From the NCBI GenBank assembly GCA_963763305.1, contig CAVXNP010000001.1, positions 620,001-684,000 of the forward strand: DNA of 64,000 nucleotides, written 5' to 3'. This DNA is from CAVXNP01 sp963763305. GTDB lineage: Bacteria; Pseudomonadota; Gammaproteobacteria; Xanthomonadales; Rhodanobacteraceae. Below are positions 46,121 through 52,843 of the stretch, in pieces. The position numbers were made by a program, and so were the translations under genes. The stretch's first letter is position 1; each line of letters opens with the position of its first letter. Below the pieces are notes generated by a model. That model was not told the origin of the DNA and searched no databases. It saw only the letters and a list, made by a program, of their open reading frames with translations.

Positions 46121-46206
46121 GCAGCCTCCAACCGCCGGCGCGCCCGCAGGACGCGGCCCGGGCCGGACCGGCAGCAGTGCGGCAGCGTTGCGCTCAAGAC
46201 GGACCT

Positions 46207-46599
46207 TCAGCCCACGCGGGCGGTTTCGCCTTCGAGGTCCTGGTCGCCCACCGTCCACAGGCGCTCGAGGCCGTAGAACTCGCGGATGCGCGGCAGCATG
46301 ACGTGGACGATCACGTCGCCCAGGTCGACCAGCACCCACTCGGCCTCCTGCTCGCCCTCGACGCCAAGCGGCATCACGCCCGCCTTCTTGGCGAACTTGA
46401 CGACTTCGTCGGCGATCGATTTGACGTGGCGTGCGGACGTGCCGGAGGCAACCACCAGCAGGTCGGCAATGGATGTCTTGCCGCGGACATCGATCTCGCG
46501 GATGTCCTTGGCCTTGAGTTCCTCCAGTGCGTCGACGACGGACTGGCGCAGGGTGGCGGTATTGACGGAGGTGTTCGTACGGGTTGTGCTCAAGATCAA
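46207..46599 (-). CDS. rsfS: Ribosomal silencing factor RsfS
   Basis: RsfS binds L14 and blocks 30S-50S joining in starved cells. The 130-residue protein has the core VVDALEELKAKDIREIDVRGKTSIADLLVVASGTSARHVKSIADEV and the VLVDLGDVIVHVMLPRIREFYGLERLW end. It normally follows nadD directly; here 4 kb of other genes intervene. A possible own promoter lies just upstream. Confidence 0.95.
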   Translation of the reverse strand: MILSTTRTNTSVNTATLRQSVVDALEELKAKDIREIDVRGKTSIADLLVVASGTSARHVKSIADEVVKFAKKAGVMPLGVEGEQEAEWVLVDLGDVIVHVMLPRIREFYGLERLWTVGDQDLEGETARVG

Positions 46600-46638
46600 G
46601 AGCCTCGCGGCCTACTGGGCGCGGTATCGCGCAGCCCC

Positions 46639-46670
46639 AGTATACCTGCCCGCGTTCAAGGGCACGTCAA
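46639..46670 (-). promoter_or_regulatory. Candidate sigma-70 promoter for rsfS-rlmH
   Basis: On the minus strand TATACT lies at 46644-46639, about 40 bases before rsfS. TTGACG (46670-46665) lies upstream but with a 20-base spacer, longer than ideal. It would supply rsfS with an independent promoter after separation from nadD. Confidence 0.4.
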
Positions 46671-47338
46671 CCGGCCGGGCGAGCGCCCATGGCACGCGAC
46701 AGCAGGCGCCCGCCCATGGCTGCATTGGCCAGCACCACCAGCGCCACCGCCAAGGCGTGCATGAGCAGATCGGTCGCCGCCGCGTCGAAGGCATGGCAGA
46801 TCTCCAGCAGGCTGGCCGAGGCCGCCGCGCTGGCGAGCCCGACCAGCATTGCGGTGGCTACCGGCCGCACCGGGCAGGCCCGGCGCAGCAGCATGATCAG
46901 CAGCCCCGACAATGGCACCGAGAAGCCCACGATGAAGACCAGGCAGTCGCCCGCCTCGTGCGCGCTGGCGATGTGCGTGGCCGGGGCGACCCACTCGCGC
47001 AGGCAGCCCCAGCCACTGGCGCCCAGCCACAGCAACGCCGGCGGCAGCGGCAGCCATGCCCAACGCGCCCGGTAGCCGGGCACGGCCATGGCGAACGCCG
47101 CCCACGCCGCCGCCATCGCGGTCAGCGACGCGCCCAGGCCGGCCCAGGCCAGGTCGGGTGCGCCGACGAAGCGCCGCAGCATGTCCGTGCTGCCGTAATG
47201 CCACAGCAGGCCGACCGCCAGCAGCGCCACGGCCGCCAGCCAGCCCAGCGTGCGCAACCAGGGCGGTGGCAGCCGCCGAACCGGCACCAGTCCGGCACCG
47301 AGTTGGTGGATCAGGCGTTCGTGGCTGGGCGCGGACAT
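46667..47338 (-). CDS. NrsF-type (DUF1109) membrane anti-sigma factor
   Basis: A 223-residue protein with a short cytoplasmic N-terminus (HERLIHQLGAGLVPVRRLPPPWLR, the family signature), six membrane helices, and several cysteines at helix ends (CLREW, CLVFIV, ACPVR, ICHAF). In Caulobacter NrsF binds and holds SigF, and its cysteines sense metals or oxidants. It directly follows the ECF sigma gene. The ATG at 47338 is favoured; an ATG at 47356 would overlap the sigma stop. Confidence 0.82.
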   Translation of the reverse strand: MSAPSHERLIHQLGAGLVPVRRLPPPWLRTLGWLAAVALLAVGLLWHYGSTDMLRRFVGAPDLAWAGLGASLTAMAAAWAAFAMAVPGYRARWAWLPLPPALLWLGASGWGCLREWVAPATHIASAHEAGDCLVFIVGFSVPLSGLLIMLLRRACPVRPVATAMLVGLASAAASASLLEICHAFDAAATDLLMHALAVALVVLANAAMGGRLLSRAMGARPAG

Positions 47339-47342
47339 GCGG

Positions 47343-48008
47343 TCAGGGCTCTCCATGGAAACGGTGGCGCAGCGCCTTCAACGCGCGGTGCAGGTTGACC
47401 TTCAGCGCACCGGTCGAACGCCCCGTGGTGGCGGCCACTTCAGCCAGCGAGCGCTCCTGCAGCCCCAGTTGTTCGATCGCCTCGCGCTGCCCCGGCGGCA
47501 GCTCGGCGATGGCCTGGCGCAGGCGCTGCGCCTGTTGCACGCGCTCGCCCTCGACACTGGCGTCGGCGGCATCCGGGTGGCTCTGCATGGCGACCTCGTC
47601 GCTGACTTCGTGCCGCTGGCGTCGACCGCCCTTGCGCAGGGCATCGATCGCACGGCGGCCGGCGATGGCCGCCAGCCACGCGTCGTAGGAACGCGCCGGG
47701 TCGTAGGTATGGCGCACGCGATGCACCGTGAGCAGGGTGTCCTGCACCACGTCGTCGAGCTGTTCGCGAGCCACGCCGTGTCGGCGCGCGACTGCACGGA
47801 CCAGCGCGACCGAATCGGCCAGCACGCGCTCGTAGGCGACACGGTTGCCGCCCTGCGCGGCCGCCATCCAGGCCGCCCGGCGCCGCTCGGTCGTTGCGTT
47901 GCTGGTACGGGGCTCTGCCACGGTCCGGTAAACACCCGCGCTGGGGGATTTCCGCGCAGTGTAGTGCAGCGCAGCGGTCAGGCCATCGGCGGTCAGGCTG
48001 GTCGACAT
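47343..48008 (-). CDS. ECF RNA polymerase sigma factor, SigF-like
   Basis: A 221-residue ECF sigma. Region 2 reads AREQLDDVVQDTLLTVHRVRHTYDPARSYDAWLAAIAGRRAIDALR. Region 4 reads IAELPPGQREAIEQLGLQERSLAEVAATTGRSTGALKVNLHRALKALRHR. The pairing with an NrsF-type gene places it in the SigF-like group. The start at 48008 lies 29 bases after a GTAACC-N15-CGAA promoter, suggesting autoregulation. Confidence 0.88.
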   Translation of the reverse strand: MSTSLTADGLTAALHYTARKSPSAGVYRTVAEPRTSNATTERRRAAWMAAAQGGNRVAYERVLADSVALVRAVARRHGVAREQLDDVVQDTLLTVHRVRHTYDPARSYDAWLAAIAGRRAIDALRKGGRRQRHEVSDEVAMQSHPDAADASVEGERVQQAQRLRQAIAELPPGQREAIEQLGLQERSLAEVAATTGRSTGALKVNLHRALKALRHRFHGEP

Positions 48009-48037
48009 CGCGTCTTTTTCAGTGGGTTGCCACGCAG

Positions 48038-48062
48038 TTCGCGCATCCGCGGGGACGGTTAC
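48038..48062 (-). promoter_or_regulatory. SigF-like promoter of the sigma-nrsF genes
   Basis: On the minus strand GTAACC at 48062-48057 and CGAA at 48041-48038, spaced 15 bases. The two elements resemble the -35 and -10 boxes reported for Caulobacter SigF. The sigma gene ATG follows 29 bases later. Confidence 0.7.
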
Positions 48063-48117
48063 CCCGTATCTTGCAGGTGGCGCCATACCGACACGCCGCC
48101 GCGGCGGCACGCCGGAT

Positions 48118-48142
48118 GTAACCGCCCGCCCTGCCCGGCGAA
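48118..48142 (+). promoter_or_regulatory. SigF-like promoter of dipZ-msrB
   Basis: GTAACC (48118-48123) and CGAA (48139-48142) with the same 15-base spacer as the divergent copy, 32 bases before the dipZ ATG. The base after each GTAACC is also G in both copies. Confidence 0.7.
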
Positions 48143-48174
48143 ACGCACCTCGAACCCCTTCCACGGACGAAGCC

Positions 48175-49899
48175 ATGCTTGTGTTGATCCTCGCCTATCT
48201 CGGCGGCGTACTGACCATCCTCAGCCCGTGCATCCTGCCGGTGCTGCCGTTCGTGTTCGCCCGCTCGGACCGGCCCTTCATGCGCAATGGCCTGCCGATG
48301 CTGATCGGCATGGCGCTGACCTTCGCCCTGGTGGCCACGCTGGCGGCGGTCGGCGGCGGCTGGGCGGTCCACGCCAACCAGTACGGTCGCATCGTGGCGC
48401 TGGTGGTACTGGCGTTCCTGGGGCTGACCCTGCTCTCCTCGCACCTGGCCGAATGGCTGACCCGCCCGTTCGTGGCGCTGGGCAACCGGCTGTCGCAGCG
48501 CTCGGACGCCAGCGACGGCGGTTCGGTCGGGTCCGCCGCGGGACTCGGCGTGGCCACCGGCCTGCTGTGGGCACCCTGCGCCGGGCCGATCCTGGGCCTG
48601 CTGCTGACCGGTGCGGCACTCAACGGTGCCAGCGTGCAGACCACCCTGCTGCTGCTCACCTATGCCGCCGGTGCGGCCACCTCGCTGGGGCTGGCGCTGC
48701 TGATCGGCGGCAAGGTGTTCGCCGTGATGAAGCGATCGCTGGGCGCCGGCGAGTGGGTCCGGCGCACGCTCGGCGTGCTGGTGCTGGCCGGCGTGGCGGC
48801 AATTGCGCTGGGCCTGGATACCGGCCTGCTCACGCGCATCTCGCTGGCCAGCACCGGCGGCCTGGAGCAGCGCCTGATCGGCGCGGTGCAACCGGACCCG
48901 CCGTCGGCGCCAGTGCAGCGCGCGGGCGAGCCGTTGCCGGTGGAGGGCGAGATTCCCTCGCTGGCTGGCGCCACCCAATGGCTCAACACCGCACCGCTGA
49001 GCGCGGCGCAACTGCGCGGCAAGGTGGTGGTGGTCGATTTCTGGACCTATTCGTGCATCAACTGCCTGCGTTCGCTGCCCTACGTGCGCGGCTGGTACGA
49101 CAAGTACAAGGACCACGGACTGGTGGTGGTCGGCGTGCACGCGCCGGAGTTCGCCTTCGAGAAGGATCCTGCCAACGTGCGCCAGGCCGTGCGTTCGCTG
49201 GGCGTGGACTACCCGGTCGCGCTGGACAACGGTTATGCCATCTGGCGCGGCTTCCACAACCAGTACTGGCCGGCGCACTATTTCATCGACGCCAGGGGGC
49301 GCATCCGCGCGCATCATTTCGGCGAGGGCGAATACGCCCGCAGCGAGGACACCATCCGTCAGTTGCTGACCGAAGCGGGCTACACGGATCTGCCCGGCGG
49401 CTACGTCAAGCCCGGTGCGACCGGTGCCGAGGCGGCCGGTTCAGGCGCCATGGACCGCTCCCCGGAGACCTACGTCGGCTACGCCCGGGCGGCCAACTTC
49501 GCCGGCGGTCCGGTGGCCCACGACGATGCCTGGGACTACAAGATCCCCCACGCCCTGCTGCCGAACCAGTGGGCGCTGGGCGGTCGCTGGACCATCCATG
49601 AGGAGAGCGCGCGGCTGGACCAGGCCGGCGGGCGCATCGCCTACCGCTTCCGCGGTCGCGACCTGCACCTGGTGCTGGGCCCCGCCGCCGACGGCCAGCC
49701 GGTGCGCTTCCGGGTGACCATCGATGGCCGGCCGCCCGGCGCGGACCATGGCATGGACACCGATGCACAGGGCAACGGCACGGTCACCGGACAGCGCCTG
49801 TACCAACTGGTCCGCCAGGCGCACGGCAGCGGCGAACGGCTGTTCGAGATCACCTTTCTCGATCCGGGAGTGCGGGCGTATGCGTTCACGTTTGGGTAG
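48175..49899 (+). CDS. dipZ: DipZ: CcdA-type membrane electron carrier fused to thioredoxin-like domain
   Basis: A 574-residue protein. An N-terminal CcdA/DsbD-beta membrane domain (about 1-230) has the redox cysteines in SPCILPVLPFV and WAPCAGPILGLL. Next is an extracytoplasmic thioredoxin-like domain (about 260-400) with WTYSCINCLRSLPY, active site CINC. A C-terminal beta-sandwich DipZ domain (about 410-574) follows. It should carry electrons from cytoplasmic thioredoxin to the periplasm. It is followed 71 bases later by msrB, a likely partner. Confidence 0.93.
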   Translation: MLVLILAYLGGVLTILSPCILPVLPFVFARSDRPFMRNGLPMLIGMALTFALVATLAAVGGGWAVHANQYGRIVALVVLAFLGLTLLSSHLAEWLTRPFVALGNRLSQRSDASDGGSVGSAAGLGVATGLLWAPCAGPILGLLLTGAALNGASVQTTLLLLTYAAGAATSLGLALLIGGKVFAVMKRSLGAGEWVRRTLGVLVLAGVAAIALGLDTGLLTRISLASTGGLEQRLIGAVQPDPPSAPVQRAGEPLPVEGEIPSLAGATQWLNTAPLSAAQLRGKVVVVDFWTYSCINCLRSLPYVRGWYDKYKDHGLVVVGVHAPEFAFEKDPANVRQAVRSLGVDYPVALDNGYAIWRGFHNQYWPAHYFIDARGRIRAHHFGEGEYARSEDTIRQLLTEAGYTDLPGGYVKPGATGAEAAGSGAMDRSPETYVGYARAANFAGGPVAHDDAWDYKIPHALLPNQWALGGRWTIHEESARLDQAGGRIAYRFRGRDLHLVLGPAADGQPVRFRVTIDGRPPGADHGMDTDAQGNGTVTGQRLYQLVRQAHGSGERLFEITFLDPGVRAYAFTFG

Positions 49900-49970
49900 C
49901 CCACGATCGCCCGGACCTGCGAATCGGAACCGGGAGCATCTCCGCTCGACATCACGCACTGGAGGACGTC

Positions 49971-50585
49971 ATGAGACCTGACAACCATGATCCGCGGAGA
50001 CGGCGCTTTCTGCGCGCGGCGCTGGGCGGTGGTGCGCTGGTGATGACCGGAGGCGGGTGGATCGGGGCGCGGCTGTTTGCGGACGGCCCCCGCGCGGCAC
50101 GCCCCGTAACGCCACCCGCGCCCGCGCCCGACCTGCTGCTGGAATGCTTTGCCGACGACGGCCAGCGGCTGGGACCCTGCCACGTGCGCAAGCTGGTGCT
50201 CAGCGACGCGCAGTGGCGCCAGCGACTGTCGGATGCGGCGTTCTACGTGATGCGCCGCAACGGCACCGAACGCGCGTTCAGCGGTGCGCACGAGAAGCCC
50301 GCAGTAGCGGGCCTGTACCGCTGCCCGGGCTGCGACACCGCGCTGTACGACGCGGCGACGCAGTTCGACTCGGGCACCGGCTGGCCCAGCTTCTGGCAGC
50401 CGATCGCCCCGGCCAACGTCAGCGAGAGTCGCGACCATGCCTTCGGCTGGGTCCGCACCGCCATCAGCTGTGCCGGCTGCGACAGCCACCTGGGCCACGT
50501 CTTCGACGACGGTCCGCGCCCGACCGGGCTGCGCTACTGCATGAACTCGGTGGCGCTGCGCTTCGTGCCGCGCGCGAGCGGCTGA
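49971..50585 (+). CDS. msrB: Tat-exported peptide-methionine (R)-S-oxide reductase MsrB
   Basis: A 204-residue precursor. The N-terminus RRRRFLRAALGGGALVMTGG has a twin-arginine motif and hydrophobic core, suggesting Tat export. The MsrB domain has two zinc CxxC pairs (YRCPGCDTAL and SCAGCDSHLGH), FDSGTGWPSFWQP, and the catalytic cysteine in GLRYCMNSVALRF. It repairs Met-R-sulfoxide in envelope proteins. Downstream of dipZ in the same direction, converging on nadD. Confidence 0.93.
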   Translation: MRPDNHDPRRRRFLRAALGGGALVMTGGGWIGARLFADGPRAARPVTPPAPAPDLLLECFADDGQRLGPCHVRKLVLSDAQWRQRLSDAAFYVMRRNGTERAFSGAHEKPAVAGLYRCPGCDTALYDAATQFDSGTGWPSFWQPIAPANVSESRDHAFGWVRTAISCAGCDSHLGHVFDDGPRPTGLRYCMNSVALRFVPRASG

Positions 50586-50591
50586 AGTGGC

Positions 50592-51224
50592 TCAGGCGAC
50601 GCGGTAGGGTTGCAGCAGGGCGGGGTCGGCGAACACGCCGGCGGGCAGCTGGTAGCGCGGCATGCGCCCGCCGCGCAGCAGGTCGCGGATACGGGTGGAG
50701 GAAATCTGCAGCGGCGTCACCTCCAGCTCGACCAGCCGACCTGCCGGCGCAGCATGCAACGAGCGCGCGTCGCACCAGCGGCCCTCGCACGCCGCCGCCA
50801 GGGTCGGCGCCCATTGCGCGGACACGCCGGGGCGGGTCAGCACGCCGATGTGCGCCAGCTCGAACAGCTCGTGCCAGCGGTGCCAGCCGGGCAGCCCGGC
50901 AAAGGCATCGGCGCCGATCAGCAGCACCAGCGAGCGCGCCGGTTGCTCGCGCCGCAGCTCGGCCAGCGTGTCCACGGTGTAGGACGGTCCGTTCCGCCCC
51001 AGTTCGCGCGTATCCAGCTGCAGAGTCGACTGGTCGGCCAATGCTGCGCGCAGGATGGCCACACGCTGCGCCGCATCGGCGACCGGCGACGGCCGGTGCG
51101 GCGGCACGCTGGCCGGCAGCAGGCAGACCTCCGCATCGAGCAGTTCGGCCGCTTCCCAGGCAGCGCACAGATGACCCAGGTGCACCGGATCGAAGGTGCC
51201 GCCAAGCAGTGCCAGCGGCTTCAT
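50592..51224 (-). CDS. nadD: Nicotinate-nucleotide adenylyltransferase
   Basis: A 210-residue NAD biosynthesis enzyme with the nucleotidyltransferase motif GGTFDPVHLGHL and the C-terminal ISSTRIRDLLRGG. Also SYTVDTLAELR and LIGADAFAGLPGWHRW. The start at 51224 overlaps the holA stop by ATGA. rsfS, the usual next gene, is displaced by about 4 kb. Confidence 0.96.
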   Translation of the reverse strand: MKPLALLGGTFDPVHLGHLCAAWEAAELLDAEVCLLPASVPPHRPSPVADAAQRVAILRAALADQSTLQLDTRELGRNGPSYTVDTLAELRREQPARSLVLLIGADAFAGLPGWHRWHELFELAHIGVLTRPGVSAQWAPTLAAACEGRWCDARSLHAAPAGRLVELEVTPLQISSTRIRDLLRGGRMPRYQLPAGVFADPALLQPYRVA

Positions 51225-52237
51225 GCCAGCGCCGTGGAGGCGCGCGGCTCGGCGATGGCGGCGATCAGCCGCTCGGCTTCGCGCCACGGGTCGCCCTGCT
51301 CACGGCCCTTGGCCATGCGATCGATCTGTGCCGCCCGGGCCAGGCACTGCAACCAGTGCTCGCGTGGCGCCCGCCGCAGCGCCTTGCGGAACAACTGCTC
51401 GCGCGCTGCCCACAGCCGCTCGGTCTTGGCCTGGGCGGCAAAGTCGCGGGCGTTGGCCAGGCGCAGCGCCAGTTGCAGCTGGTTCACCAGCCAGCCCATC
51501 AGGGCGATCAGCTCGTCGCCTTCGGAACGCAGCCCGGCCAGGATGTGCAGGGCGCGGCCGCCATCGCCGGCAAAGGCCGCGTCGGTCAGCTTGAAAGCGT
51601 CGTAGCGTGCGCTGTCGGCAACCAGGCTTTCCATCGCCGCTGCATCGATGCGGCGGCTGTCGTCGCCGCGCAGCACCACCAGCTTGTCGATCTCCTGCGC
51701 CGCGGCCAGCAGGTTGCCCTCGACCCGGCCGGCCAGCAGCGCGGCGGCGTCCGGGGTGGCCTGCAACCCGCGCGAGGCCAGCCGAGCACCGATCCAGGAG
51801 GCCCACTCGTGCTGGCGCGGCGCGTTGAACACCACCACCGCGCCGGCGGCGTCCAGGTTACGGGTCCAGGCGCCCTCGTGCTTGCTGCTCCACTCGGTGG
51901 CGGTGACCAGCAGGGTCACGTCCGGCGGCGGGTCGGCGCAGAAGGCATTGATCGCCTTGGCACCCTCGGTCCCGGGACGGCCGGTGGGCAGGCGCAGATC
52001 CAGCAACCGCCGGGTCGCGAACAGCGACATGCCCGCAGCGGCGCGGGCCAGGTTGTCCCAGTCGAAATGGGCGCCCACATCCAGCACTTCGCGCTCGCTG
52101 TAGCCGAGCCGCCGGGCCTGCGCACGCAGCGCATCGGCAGCTTCCAGCACCAGCAATTCCTCACCAGCCAGCAGATAGACCGGGTGCAGGCTGTCCGCGG
52201 CCAGCGCCTTCTGCCATTGGCTGGCGTTGAGCGGCAT
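51221..52237 (-). CDS. holA: DNA polymerase III delta subunit
   Basis: A 338-residue clamp-loader subunit. The N-terminus VYLLAGEELLVLEAADALRAQAR, GTEGAKAI and TEWSSKHEGAWTRNLDAAGAVVVFNAPR are typical of HolA. It opens the beta clamp in the replisome. Between lptE (three-base gap) and nadD (ATGA overlap). Confidence 0.94.
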   Translation of the reverse strand: MPLNASQWQKALAADSLHPVYLLAGEELLVLEAADALRAQARRLGYSEREVLDVGAHFDWDNLARAAAGMSLFATRRLLDLRLPTGRPGTEGAKAINAFCADPPPDVTLLVTATEWSSKHEGAWTRNLDAAGAVVVFNAPRQHEWASWIGARLASRGLQATPDAAALLAGRVEGNLLAAAQEIDKLVVLRGDDSRRIDAAAMESLVADSARYDAFKLTDAAFAGDGGRALHILAGLRSEGDELIALMGWLVNQLQLALRLANARDFAAQAKTERLWAAREQLFRKALRRAPREHWLQCLARAAQIDRMAKGREQGDPWREAERLIAAIAEPRASTALA

Positions 52238-52240
52238 CGG

Positions 52241-52837
52241 TCAGCGCGTGGACGAGGCGGCCGCAGGCGCCGCCGGCATGTGCTGGCCGGCCGCCTGCAG
52301 CCGGAACACGATCGCCTGCACCATGTCGTCGGTGAGGCTCCCCTGGATTTCCTCCACCTGGGTAGCGTCACCGATCGGATTGCTGGCGTCGAAGCTGTAG
52401 TCGCGCGACATGTCGATCCGCTGCGACGGCAGCAATACGTTGCCGCTGCCATCGGTGACCAGGAACTCGACCTGGTAGTGCACCGAGTACTCGGTGACCC
52501 GCGCATAGCCGCTGACGCTGAGGATGTCGGTATTGAACGCGGCCACCGGCACCTTCAGCTCGACCACGCCCGGACCGGCATCGTCCTCCAGGGTCACCCC
52601 GGCGCTTTCCAGCGCCCGCGCCAGGTTGCGCTGCAGGTCGCCACCGCTTCGCACGGCCAGGTGCATGCGCTGCATTGCCGGCGGCAACGCCGCGCTCTGC
52701 CGCAAGTGGAAGCCGCAGCCACCGAGCATGGCGGCCATCAGCAGGATCGCCCCAAGCCACGGCAGCGGCCGGCGGATACGCGGCCGGCCAGCCGGGGCGC
52801 CGTGCGATGGGGTCATGCCGCGAATCGAGCTGCTCAT
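52241..52837 (-). CDS. lptE: LPS-assembly lipoprotein LptE
   Basis: A 198-residue lipoprotein with a basic N-terminal extension, a hydrophobic signal and an LGGC lipobox followed by GFHLRQSAALPPAMQRM, the LptE hallmark. It plugs the LptD barrel that inserts LPS in the outer membrane. Starts six bases after the leuS stop, in a leuS-lptE-holA-nadD operon. Confidence 0.93.
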   Translation of the reverse strand: MSSSIRGMTPSHGAPAGRPRIRRPLPWLGAILLMAAMLGGCGFHLRQSAALPPAMQRMHLAVRSGGDLQRNLARALESAGVTLEDDAGPGVVELKVPVAAFNTDILSVSGYARVTEYSVHYQVEFLVTDGSGNVLLPSQRIDMSRDYSFDASNPIGDATQVEEIQGSLTDDMVQAIVFRLQAAGQHMPAAPAAASSTR

Positions 52838-52843
52838 GGATGC

